NCBI GenBank assembly: GCA_019918135.1
Contig: WBZZ01004744.1
Span: 62,001-126,000, forward strand
Direction: 5' to 3'
Origin: Paulinella micropora
Lineage: Eukaryota; Cercozoa; Imbricatea; Euglyphida; Paulinellidae
Length of the DNA stretch: 64,000 nucleotides
This document shows, in pieces, positions 7,431 through 15,665 of the stretch; the first letter of the stretch is position 1, and every line of letters starts with the position of its first letter. The notes under the pieces are model-generated. The model ran no database searches. It was given only the letters and a program-made list of their open reading frames with translations, and was not told where the DNA came from. Made by a program: the position numbers and the translations under genes.

Positions 7431-9614
7431 ATGTCCAGCTTCTCGCTGGGGCAGGGCCTGGTAGCTTCCTTCGCCTTTGCCAGCTGCTTAGCCTGGCTGT
7501 CGTGCCTGCAGCTGATGCTGGGCAGCAGAGCCCGCCGCTGGCGTGCGGCGGGCTCGTTTGCGCTGCCGCGCCTCTGCCTGTGGAACGTGGCCCACGCGAT
7601 CGCGCTCGTGCCCTGGTGCGAACCGGGCGTGGAGCCGGCGTGGACGTACCGGGCCGCGCTGCTGCCGCTGGCCTGGCACGTCTGGCTCGAATGCCTGGAA
7701 CGCTACCCCACCGGCCTGGCTTACTTCGGCCACGACGACGAAGCACCCCCCGACGGCCCCCGGGCCCTGCGCCTGGCGCTGTGTGTCGTGTGCACGGGGG
7801 CCTCCCTCGCCACGAGGCTGGGCTGGCCAGCGGGCGCTTTTCTGCTGCCGGCCCAGCTCTACGGCGGCCGGCTGTGGCTCCGTGCCTACCTGCGAACACG
7901 TCAACTCGCGCTGGTGCTGGCCAACCGCCGCCGGCGGGTCAGGACCCCACCCGGCGCCGAGGAGGAGGCCCGCCCCGGCGCCGAGCGGCTGGCGACCATG
8001 TCGTCGCGGATCCACTGCCTGTTGTGGGTAACGGGGCTGGCGACCGCACTCTGTGCGGCCTATTTGGCGGCGTGGCTGCGGCTCTCTCCCCTGCTGGCAC
8101 TCCGCATGCCCCCGGCGGCCCGGCCGCCGCGGTGGGCTTTCGCGCTGGGCCTCCTCGCCGCCCTCGGGCCGGCTGTCTGGGCTCACCTAGTGGCCGTGCA
8201 AGCGTGGCAGGCGTCGTCTCGCGGCGCCCCCCAGACGATCCCCGGCCTCCCCCCCACCGTAGACAAGGACCGTGTTGCCGGCGCCGGACGGGTGCCAACC
8301 CCAGAGAAAACGGAGCGGAAAGAGGCACAACGCCGAGCGGCCAGCGACGGGGGGCAGGCACGAAACCCCCTGACGGTGTCCAGCGCTACTGCACCGGGCC
8401 AGGCAGCCGAGCCTCAGCCCAGCCAGAGCCTGGCGGCGGCCACCCACGCTAGGCCCACGCTAGGCCCCGCCGCCGGCGCCGGGCTGCCCGCCAGCCCCCC
8501 GCCGCGTCTGTCTGTCCCCGGGCCCGGTGCTCTTCGGAGCGCGCCCCCTACTGACTCGCAGAAGCTGCGGGCGCTCATCGAGTACTACGGCACCACCCCG
8601 CTGACGGTCTACCGCCAGCTCAACCCCGTTCCCCCGGGGGACGAGGAGTCTCCCCCCTTGGGCTGGGTGCCGACCCGCATGCGCCCCCGGCTACGAACCT
8701 TACCGGACCACCTCTCCCGCTCGCCGCACAGCCACGCCCGGGGAGAAGAAGAAGGGGCTGAGGGGGCTGTCCTGTCCATCGTCCGGAGTAGACCGAGCTC
8801 GCCGGCGCGGGCCGAGGAGCCGACGGCCACCCTGCTTGACGACGGGGGGACGGCAAGGAAGGGAACGTACTCCCCCCCCCAGCGACGGGCGCCAGGCCAG
8901 CGCCGCCGACCGCCGCGAGTGCTTCAGCTGCGTCCTGCCCCGCCTCAACCTGCGCAGCACGGCCGGCCAGGCCACGGGCCAGTGCCAGGCCACCGCAGCG
9001 GGCGGGCCGCCCCGCTGTGCCTGCGAGCCGGGCTTCTTCGGCGCCTACTGCGAGTACGTCACGGTCGACGAAGGCTGCTTCAGCTCGCGGCTCGTGCGCG
9101 AGAGGCGCAGCGACTGTGCCTGGAACTGGTACCTGGGCCAGTGGGAAAAGCTCGGCGAGTCCAACATCGACGCCGACCTGCTCGTCCCCGGCTCGTGCCT
9201 CTTCCCGCAACGCCAGTGCGCCCTGCCGGCCTGCTCCGGCCGCGGCTACTGCGTGCAGGAGCGGGCTTTCCCGGACCTCGCGCACGACTTCGACGCCCTG
9301 CCGCCCCTCGGCGGCTTCAGCTACCGGGTGTACCCGTCGCAGCTGCCCGGCTACGCCGACAACTACCGCGCCGAGGCGGAGGCCAACCGCACCAGGTACG
9401 CGCGCTCGCTGGCGCAGCGCTGCGTGTACGAGCCCGGCCGCGGCGGCCGTTTCTGCGAGCGCCGGCCGTGCGCGCCGGCCTACCACGAGTCGGCGGCGTG
9501 CCTCGAGGACGTCGGCGGGCCGTCCTTCTGCGTCTGCCCCCGGGACGGCCTGGGCGTGTGCCTGCGGGCCGAGAACAGCACCTGCCGCTGTTACAGCGAA
9601 CGCCACCGGGCTAA
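7431..9614 (+). CDS. Multi-pass membrane protein with long soluble tail
   Basis: The start is the ATG at 7431 (MSSFSLGQG). Hydrophobic segments at about residues 6-30, 40-62, 70-90, 108-145 (possibly two), 196-226 and 234-258 give six or seven membrane spans, with Arg-rich loops (RRRRVR) between them. This is the outline of a seven-helix receptor or small transporter, but I see no family signature. From about residue 260 the chain is Pro/Ser/Ala/Arg-rich and probably cytoplasmic. Past about 8870 the frame remains open, but its translation looks like a shadow of the overlapping Cys-rich frame at 8836-9726, so the true C-terminus is uncertain. Confidence 0.5.
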   Translation: MSSFSLGQGLVASFAFASCLAWLSCLQLMLGSRARRWRAAGSFALPRLCLWNVAHAIALVPWCEPGVEPAWTYRAALLPLAWHVWLECLERYPTGLAYFGHDDEAPPDGPRALRLALCVVCTGASLATRLGWPAGAFLLPAQLYGGRLWLRAYLRTRQLALVLANRRRRVRTPPGAEEEARPGAERLATMSSRIHCLLWVTGLATALCAAYLAAWLRLSPLLALRMPPAARPPRWAFALGLLAALGPAVWAHLVAVQAWQASSRGAPQTIPGLPPTVDKDRVAGAGRVPTPEKTERKEAQRRAASDGGQARNPLTVSSATAPGQAAEPQPSQSLAAATHARPTLGPAAGAGLPASPPPRLSVPGPGALRSAPPTDSQKLRALIEYYGTTPLTVYRQLNPVPPGDEESPPLGWVPTRMRPRLRTLPDHLSRSPHSHARGEEEGAEGAVLSIVRSRPSSPARAEEPTATLLDDGGTARKGTYSPPQRRAPGQRRRPPRVLQLRPAPPQPAQHGRPGHGPVPGHRSGRAAPLCLRAGLLRRLLRVRHGRRRLLQLAARAREAQRLCLELVPGPVGKARRVQHRRRPARPRLVPLPATPVRPAGLLRPRLLRAGAGFPGPRARLRRPAAPRRLQLPGVPVAAARLRRQLPRRGGGQPHQVRALAGAALRVRARPRRPFLRAPAVRAGLPRVGGVPRGRRRAVLLRLPPGRPGRVPAGREQHLPLLQRTPPG

Positions 9615-9726
9615 CGCCACTTCGGCATTGCCATCGCCGGTGTCCTGCGCAGTCTCGTACAGGCCGCCCGCCAGCCGCTGCCACGGCGGCGCGTTCGCGG
9701 GCACCGTGGTGGTCCGCCGGTCGTAG
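8836..9726 (+). CDS. Cys-rich EGF-like segment
   Basis: This frame contains many cysteines, including CACEPGFFGAYCEY, the C-x-C-x5-G-x2-C ending of an EGF-like module, at about residues 58-72. Later Cys groups (CALPACSGRGYC, CERRPC, FCVCPRDGLGVC) suggest a second disulphide-rich module. Potential N-glycosylation sites NRT, NST and NAT are present. This is the chemistry of an extracellular protein. The frame has no ATG of its own, so how it is expressed is unresolved. Its last 135 bases run antisense to the end of the zinc-finger/nuclease gene on the minus strand, and there it looks less like coding sequence. Confidence 0.5.
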   Translation: MTTGGRQGRERTPPPSDGRQASAADRRECFSCVLPRLNLRSTAGQATGQCQATAAGGPPRCACEPGFFGAYCEYVTVDEGCFSSRLVRERRSDCAWNWYLGQWEKLGESNIDADLLVPGSCLFPQRQCALPACSGRGYCVQERAFPDLAHDFDALPPLGGFSYRVYPSQLPGYADNYRAEAEANRTRYARSLAQRCVYEPGRGGRFCERRPCAPAYHESAACLEDVGGPSFCVCPRDGLGVCLRAENSTCRCYSERHRANATSALPSPVSCAVSYRPPASRCHGGAFAGTVVVRRS

Positions 9727-12065
9727 TACAAGTACAACAGGCTCAGACCCGGCCGGGCCGCGACCTCCGGCACGCGCCCGCCCTGCAGGTCCACGAGCAA
9801 ACGCTGTACGCGCCCGAACCTGGCCGCCAGCGGCGGGTCATGTAACACGCCGTCCACCTCAAACCAGTGCGGGTTAAAGCGAACGTACACAATGGGTAGA
9901 GTACGGAAGCTAGGGTTGGCAGCCAACGCCGTGTTGATCTGAAGCACGCGCCCCAGCTCGCAGCGGTACCGCCGGTGCGCAAACTCATCGTTGCACAACA
10001 ACAGCAAGCACCGGCGCTCGTGCGGCAGCGACTGGAACCCGAGCAGGTGGAAGTCGGGCCGCAAACTCACGGCTCCTGCAAAGTGTGGGGTGATCTGCTT
10101 GTCGCAGTGTTTGTAGAAGATTGCATTGGTAAAATCGCGGTCAAACGCCCAGCCCTGAGTTGTCAGGAACTCGGCCAGCTGCTGCTCGCTCTGGAAGCGC
10201 TGGGCGATGCCCTCGGCCGTGTGGCACCGCTGCACGTGATCATCCAGCGAGCGCTCCGTGGGGCAGCGCGTCGTGCACTGGAGCAGGCCTGCACCCGCCC
10301 GGAACTTGGACGTGCTGAACGACGCAAAGAGACACACGTGCTGCCATTTCTTACTTTTTTCGTGCCTCTGTTCGTGTTTCGTCAGATTTCCCGCGGACTC
10401 AAAACGCTGATTACACTCGTGACATTGATACGGCTTGTCGCCAGAATGAGAACGCAGGTGTATTCTCAGCGAGTTTGATTGCGTAAACGCCTTTTTGCAT
10501 TCAGGGCACTGGTACGGCCTGTCGCCCGAGTGGACACGGAGGTGTGCCTTGAGCGAGCTTGCATGCGCAAACGTCTTCTCGCATTCATGGCAGGCGAACG
10601 GTCGTTCACCTGAGTGCATACGCCTGTGCCTCTTAAGATCAGACGCTTTGGTAAATGACATAGTACATGACGTACAGCCGTAACGCTTCTCGCCAGTGTG
10701 GGTGCGTCGGTGATGATGAAGGTTGCTCGAGTGCGCAAACCTTCTGTCACATAAATCGCACGCAAACGGGGTTTCGCCAGTGTGGGTACAAAGGTGGCTT
10801 TTGAGCGAACTCGATTGTGTGAACCTTTTCTTGCATTGATCGCAAGCAAAGGGTTTAACGCCTGTGTGAACGCGTTCGTGTTGAGTAAGGTTTTGAGACA
10901 ACGCGAAGGCTGCGGGACATTTGTCGCAACGAAACGGCCTGGCCTCTGCGTGGCTTAGTCTGTGAGCATTAAGATTCCTGGCACGAATAAAGGTGGCGTG
11001 GCATTGATCACAAGCAAAGGGCCTAATCCCTGCATGAACGCGTTCGTGTTCAGCAAAGAGATGGGCACGCGCAAATTGGGCAGGACACTGTTTGCAGACA
11101 AACGGTTTGTCACCGCCGTGCACAAAGCTGTGATTAGTAAGATGTACCAACTGTACAAACTTTTTGTCGCAAACGGAGCAAGCATAGGGACGCTCGCCAC
11201 TGTGTGTGCGTACATGAACTCTGAGCTTGCTTGGTGTCACGAAGCGTTTGCCGCAATCTTCACAGACAAACCGCCTTTCTTTTACCGGTCTTTGGTAGCC
11301 TTGCCCGCCCTGTGGAGGAGCCGGAAGCTGTTCAGGTGCCACGGCGTTTGGCCGCTGCTGCTGCTGCTTCTCCGTCCTCTCTGGTGCCTTAGCCTGCTGG
11401 ATAATATCAGGCTTGGTCTGTTCCTTGGCTGCCGAGGCGGAGCTGTGCCTGGCACAAACCGTCGGCCACTCCCGGTCCTGGCGCACTTTCGCCACCGTCG
11501 CGAGGTTTTCCTGCAGGTAGCAGCTTTCACAGGCGGGGCGGTCCGCCGATTCTTGGCCGCCACGCCACTCCTTGAACACCAACCGCGTGTTCTCGACGAC
11601 CTTGAACGCAGCCCCATAGTGCTGCAGCATCCGGACGCCCGCCTTTTTCTCCACGAACGGCTCGGCGCTGGCCAGGCGTTGGAGCCACAGCTGGACCGCG
11701 GGTGAGGGGAGCGAACTGGCCGTCGGGCTGTAGCCGTCGTCGTCGTGCCGCCGGCGTTTCGGGCTCTGGCTACCAGCCACCTCGTCTGCCCGCCTGCGTT
11801 TCTGGTGTCGCTGGCGTGACCGGCGCCGCGCGTGGCGCTGGCACAGCCTGGCCGGCCGCCTGGCCTCGTCGCCGGCGTCGGTCGCCCGCACGCGGCCGCG
11901 GCGCGTGAAGCACCTCTCGCACGCCGGCTGCCAGCTCTCGGTCGGGCCCGCCAGGCGGCAAACGAGCCCGCCGTCGCGCACACACAAGCTCGCCGCGCCG
12001 ACCGCTGCCACCGCGTCGCGGGAGCCGTACCGGCGCACGAAACTCCGCACGGCCCGGCTGTCCAT
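9591..12065 (-). CDS. Eleven-finger C2H2 protein with nuclease-like C-terminus
   Basis: The ATG at 12063-12065 opens 824 residues. Residues 49-78 and 179-207 hold two C-x2-C...C-x2-H modules. Basic NLS-like stretches (KRRR, PKRRRH) and a Gln-rich linker follow. Residues 266-568 are eleven C2H2 fingers at an exact 28-residue period with HTGE[KR]P-type linkers, the classic sequence-specific DNA-binding array. Residues about 620-740 contain RPDF (669-672), LLCNDEFAH (690-698) and YVRFNP (727-732). This pattern belongs to a family common in large DNA viruses and protists (RPDF...E-x-D-E-x-Q-H...RFNPD) that I regard as restriction-endonuclease-like. The usual EVDENQH is here CNDEFAH, so activity is uncertain. 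No introns. Confidence 0.85.
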   Translation of the reverse strand: MDSRAVRSFVRRYGSRDAVAAVGAASLCVRDGGLVCRLAGPTESWQPACERCFTRRGRVRATDAGDEARRPARLCQRHARRRSRQRHQKRRRADEVAGSQSPKRRRHDDDGYSPTASSLPSPAVQLWLQRLASAEPFVEKKAGVRMLQHYGAAFKVVENTRLVFKEWRGGQESADRPACESCYLQENLATVAKVRQDREWPTVCARHSSASAAKEQTKPDIIQQAKAPERTEKQQQQRPNAVAPEQLPAPPQGGQGYQRPVKERRFVCEDCGKRFVTPSKLRVHVRTHSGERPYACSVCDKKFVQLVHLTNHSFVHGGDKPFVCKQCPAQFARAHLFAEHERVHAGIRPFACDQCHATFIRARNLNAHRLSHAEARPFRCDKCPAAFALSQNLTQHERVHTGVKPFACDQCKKRFTQSSSLKSHLCTHTGETPFACDLCDRRFAHSSNLHHHRRTHTGEKRYGCTSCTMSFTKASDLKRHRRMHSGERPFACHECEKTFAHASSLKAHLRVHSGDRPYQCPECKKAFTQSNSLRIHLRSHSGDKPYQCHECNQRFESAGNLTKHEQRHEKSKKWQHVCLFASFSTSKFRAGAGLLQCTTRCPTERSLDDHVQRCHTAEGIAQRFQSEQQLAEFLTTQGWAFDRDFTNAIFYKHCDKQITPHFAGAVSLRPDFHLLGFQSLPHERRCLLLLCNDEFAHRRYRCELGRVLQINTALAANPSFRTLPIVYVRFNPHWFEVDGVLHDPPLAARFGRVQRLLVDLQGGRVPEVAARPGLSLLYLYYDRRTTTVPANAPPWQRLAGGLYETAQDTGDGNAEVALARWRSL

Positions 12066-12680
12066 CCAAAACTGGTCGAAGTCCCTCTCACCGTCCTAAG
12101 CCAGAGCAGCGGGCTCGTGGGAGACCGGGGAATAGCCCGGGGGGATGTGTCTTTCTGGCCAGGGGGGCAGGAGCCGTCCCCCCCCGCCCGGCTCCCGCCC
12201 CGCGCGCGTGGAGGGCTACCTCCCCACCCCCCAGTCCTCCCCCCCGGCCGGCGCGCCGTGCCCCGACCCGAGGGTGGGTGCCGGGGGGGGTGCACGTGCC
12301 CGCGTCCCCCGCCCTCCTCTCCCGTGGGGGGGGGAAGGACGCGCGACCGACGGGCCTCCCCCCTCTCTTCTTTTTCCTGTCCCCGCTTCTTCTATCCGGG
12401 CCGGGGCCCGGGTGGCTGCCGTCGCTCGCGTCCGGGCCGGCGTTCTACCCAACTCTGCTCGTCTCTCGGCTGTTCGAGTTTAATCCAAGTGGCTAACGCG
12501 GGTCACAGATCAACCATGAGGAGGTCGTGGGGGGGTGGAGGTCCCCCCTCCTGTCCCTTCCCGTTCTGCGGGGAAGAGGACTAGAGCTAGGCAGGGTGCT
12601 CGGGTGTACGAAGTTCACGGAAGAGTTCTTCTACCTTTTCCCGCGTCTCATGGCAGTGCGCCAGCTTCCTCCGGCGAATG
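12066..12680. promoter_or_regulatory. Intergenic, upstream of the zinc-finger gene
   Basis: About 615 bp lie between the start of the zinc-finger gene and the end of the F-box/LRR gene, both on the minus strand. It is rich in C and G runs. It should contain the promoter of the zinc-finger gene and the 3' end of the LRR transcript. The only A+T-richer patch is GAGTTTAATCCAAG at about 12476-12489. No gene is supported. Confidence 0.4.
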
Positions 12681-13652
12681 TCACCGGCCCGCCAAAAAAG
12701 TAAGGTTTAGATAGCTTAGTCTAGACAGGTGTGACAGGCCCCGCAGCCCCTCGCCCGTCGGGCGCAGACATCGTGCTAGATCCAGGTGCTCCAGGTTTGT
12801 CAGCTCTGTCAAGTGCCCCAGCCCCACGTCCGTCAACTGCAAACAACCGGCGAGGCTTAGGTGCCGTAGCTTGGTCAGGCCTTGCAAGTGTGCTAGCCCG
12901 TCGTTAGTTATCTGTTGACAATCGCTGAGATCCAGGTGCCGTAGCTCTGTACATTCGGCCAGGCACTGCAAACCGGCGTCTGTCAGGTAGTAGCAACGAG
13001 CGAGGCTAAGATGTTCTAGCTTCTTCTTAGGCACATGCGCCAGTCCGGTTCCAGCCAGCGAGTCACAGCCAGAGAGGTCCAGGTCTTGCAATCTCTCCAG
13101 CGGCGTCAGTGCTTCGAGTCCCGCATCGTACAGCTTGTTACACTCGGCGAGGTTCAGTCGCCACAGCTGTTGCAGCCCCGCCAGGGGCTTCAGTCCGTCC
13201 TGCCCGAAGGACGTCACCCGGACGAGGTCCAACTGCTGTAGCTGTTTCAGTTTGGACAACGGTTTTAGCCCGTCTCCGTGGAACTCCGCAAAGCCGCTAA
13301 GGTCCAGGCGCAGCAGGCGTGGGAAGGTGTCGGCCAGGCAGGCTAACTGCTCGGCGGTGAGAATAATCTTGTAATACTTTTTCGGGGAGAAGGGGTCCCC
13401 TTCCGCGCAAAGGAAGCGCTCCACTGTCACGCCCGGGAAGCTGTGGCTGCGCGAGGCCAGAGCCTTGAGCCCCTCCCGCCCCAGCAGAAGCTCGTTGAGG
13501 TGGACGCGGGCACTGCTCCAGGCGTCGCCGGCCACTGCCGAGAAGGACCGCGCCTGTGCGAAGGTTCGCAAGTCCAGCTGTGGGCACCGGAAGCCCGCCC
13601 AAAAGTCCGGTCGGCGCAGGAGCTGGGCCAGCTCGGGGGCAACCGCCGCCAA
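12681..13652 (-). CDS. F-box/leucine-rich-repeat protein
   Basis: The frame encodes at least eight leucine-rich repeats of the cysteine-containing type, about 25 residues each, with the consensus LxxLDLSxCxxLTDxGLxxL (for example HLSLARCYYLTDAGLQCL). This type is typical of FBXL-family substrate receptors of SCF ubiquitin ligases. The N-terminal part, LAQLLRRPDFWAGF, together with the residues just upstream in the same frame (DRLGYAGLLSLAAVAPEL), resembles the second half of an F-box. The first codon listed is TTG. The frame is open upstream to a stop at 13761 but contains no ATG, so the start may lie in an upstream exon (a possible acceptor, TCTACTGCAG, ends at 13700) or be non-AUG. An SCF receptor role is an inference. 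Confidence 0.65.
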   Translation of the reverse strand: MAAVAPELAQLLRRPDFWAGFRCPQLDLRTFAQARSFSAVAGDAWSSARVHLNELLLGREGLKALASRSHSFPGVTVERFLCAEGDPFSPKKYYKIILTAEQLACLADTFPRLLRLDLSGFAEFHGDGLKPLSKLKQLQQLDLVRVTSFGQDGLKPLAGLQQLWRLNLAECNKLYDAGLEALTPLERLQDLDLSGCDSLAGTGLAHVPKKKLEHLSLARCYYLTDAGLQCLAECTELRHLDLSDCQQITNDGLAHLQGLTKLRHLSLAGCLQLTDVGLGHLTELTNLEHLDLARCLRPTGEGLRGLSHLSRLSYLNLTFLAGR

Positions 13653-14056
13653 GCTAAGCAGTCCGGCATAGCCCAGCCGGTCCCGGGCGCGGAGCCAAAC
13701 TGCAGTAGACTGATTGCATCCGCGCGCTACCGAGGGGGGAAAGGAGACAGCGGGGTGTGGTTACGTAGGGCAATAACCACGTACCCCCTGCCGCACACGC
13801 GCTTCCTCTCCCCTGGGCTGGCACGAGGGCCGGATAAGAGGGGGGGGGAGAGAGCGGCGGGGGAGGGGGAGCGTGCCGCACGCCCCTCGGCCCACCCCTC
13901 GGCCCGCCCCTCGGCACGCCCCCCTGGCCTGCCCCCCCCCCCGGCCGGCGGCTGGGGGACGGGAGGGGCGGGGGGGGGGCTGAGCCGGGGCGCCGTCGCT
14001 CGCGAGGCGGACGGGCCATCCACCCCCCCCAAAAAAACCCCAGCGTTGGCGCGGGC
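13653..14056. promoter_or_regulatory. Divergent spacer with GCCCCTCGGC repeats
   Basis: This spacer separates the minus-strand F-box/LRR gene from the plus-strand SNF2 gene. At about 13880-13925 four imperfect copies of GCCCCTCGGC or CACCCCTCGGC occur in tandem. A-runs and G-runs flank them. It probably holds both promoters; this is from position only. Confidence 0.4.
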
Positions 14057-15480
14057 ATGGCGGCCAGCGCCACCGAACCGGCCGCCGGCCGCGGCCCCTT
14101 GCAGTTGCCGGGCGCCGGGCCAGAAACCCGGCGGCCAGAAGCCCGGCGGCCCAGGCTGACGCGCCTGCAGGAAGAGGCGGTGCAGTATGCGCTGAGCAAG
14201 AGGGGCCGGGCGCTGCTGGCGCTGCCCCCGGGCCGGGGCAAAACCGCCATCGCGCTGCACATCCTGACGCGGCTGAGCCAGGAGCAGAGTTTCCCCGCCC
14301 TGGTGCTGTCGCCGGCCTCGAACTGTGCGCACTGGCTCCAGGAGGCCGACCGGTGGTGTGGCATGCGGCACCGCCCCGAGACCTACCGGCGCCTGCGAGA
14401 CGCTCCGCCGCCCGGCGCCCCGGACCCACCCAGCCACGTGTGCGTCATCCAGGAGGGCCGCGACCTGTTCCCGCTGCCGGGCGCGCTGCTGTACATCATG
14501 TCGTACGAGATGGTCAGCGCGCTGGCCGCGGCCGGCCGCTTCCAGGGCCTGCGCCTGGGCTCGCTGGTGGTCGACGAGAGCCACCGCCTGCAGAACCCGC
14601 GCAGCAAGATTGCCTTCACGGTGCTGAGCCACTTCAACCAGCAGCAGGTGCCCTTCTGTCTCTGCCTGACCGGGACCCCCGCCAACTGGACGCGGCACCT
14701 GTGGCCGCAACTGCGGCTGCTCTGCCCCGACAGCGTCTGGAACAAGCGCGGGCCCGGCATGCCGCGGGGCGCGCTGACGTACGAGGAATTCGTGTTGCGC
14801 TACTGCGGGGGGCAGTACGTGCGCCGGGGCTTCGACCGCGCCACGGGCCGGCCGATCCGGGTGCTGGACGCGGGGGGCTCCACGAACCTGGGCGAGCTGT
14901 ACCAGCGGCTGTCCAAGCTGTGCCTGTTCACGGGGGACGGGCTGGCCCGCGAGTGCGGGGTGCAGGTGTTCGCCGGCGCGGACGACGCTCGCGCGGGAGA
15001 AGGCGAGTTCACGTTCAGGCGCACGGTCGTGGTGTGCGAGCTCCGGCCCGCCCACCAGGCCCGCCTGGCCCGGCTGTGGCAGCAGGAAGCCGAGGCGGCG
15101 GCCCAGGTCACCGAGCTGCTGGGCGACGGCGGAGAATCCGAGCCCCCGGGCGCCGCCGTGCCGGCGGCCGCGCCGGCCGCTGGCGCGGGCTGGCATGCGT
15201 GCCTGCTGGAGTTCGGGGGGCTGCCGGCCCGGGCGCCCCCGGGGGTGGCGCCCCCCGCCGCGTCGGCGCTGGTGCAGGCGCGCAAGCGGCGGCGCCTGGA
15301 GGACGAGAGCGCCGCGCTGGCGGCGCCGCCCGGGCGCCAGGAGGAGGAGGAGGAGGAAAAGAGCGGGGGGGCCGCGCCGGCGGCCGGGAGCGCACAACCC
15401 CCCTTCCGCCGCCTGTGCAAGATCCTGTCCTTTAGCATGTACTACCAGGCCGCCATGCGGATCAAGGCCCGGATCGAGGC
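14057..15480 (+). CDS. SNF2-type ATPase, SMARCAL1/ZRANB3-like, truncated
   Basis: The ATG at 14057 opens the first RecA-like lobe of a SNF2 ATPase. Motif I is LPPGRGKT (about residues 56-63), Ia is LVLSPASN, II is VVDESH and III is LCLTGTPAN. The block YEEFVLRYCG...GGSTNLGEL is diagnostic of the SMARCAL1/ZRANB3 branch, whose members rewind DNA and remodel stalled replication forks. After about residue 350 the sequence turns low complexity (Ala/Pro, then a Glu run). The second helicase lobe is absent: homology to a minus-strand Copia element begins at about 15.47 kb and the plus-strand frame closes inside it at 15505. The G+C-rich region ends at the same place, so the retroelement insertion probably cut the gene. 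Confidence 0.75.
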
Positions 15481-15665
15481 TCGCGGCCACTCTCGACGAC
15501 TTTAGCCCAGTCTTCCTTGCCTTCGTTCTGCGTCCATTTGCAGAACTCCTTATGGGCTGGGTAGTCGACTCTCTGGCACCCTCTATCGCAGTACGCCACC
15601 GTTTTGCATCTAGAGCACATCTTGGGCTTGGCAAGCTGGGTGACACTACACGCTTCACATTCCAA
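15462..15665 (-). pseudogene. MYND zinc finger carried by Copia element
   Basis: The translation reads CEACSVTQLAKPKMCSRC, then YCDRGCQRVDYPAHKEFC. This is the full C-x2-C...C-x2-C...YC-x3-C-Q...W/Y-x2-H-K-x2-C order of a MYND finger, a protein-interaction zinc domain otherwise found in host regulators. It lies downstream of gag on the same strand and has a close counterpart in the same relative place at 25957-26110, which shows it belongs to the element and not to the neighbouring SNF2 gene. Confidence 0.8.

Noticed and set aside
12523-12591. 22-codon ATG frame on the plus strand upstream of the zinc-finger gene
   Set aside because: Gly/Pro-rich, with no motif, poly(A) signal or spacing to support it.
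1-15480. Herpesvirus or giant-virus identity for the island
   Set aside because: No capsid, terminase, polymerase or other hallmark gene is visible. The density and composition are suggestive only, so no virus family is named.
1-15480. Bacterial contamination
   Set aside because: C2H2 arrays, an F-box, an SNF2 of the SMARCAL1 branch and a retroelement insertion at the border all point to a eukaryote or its virus.
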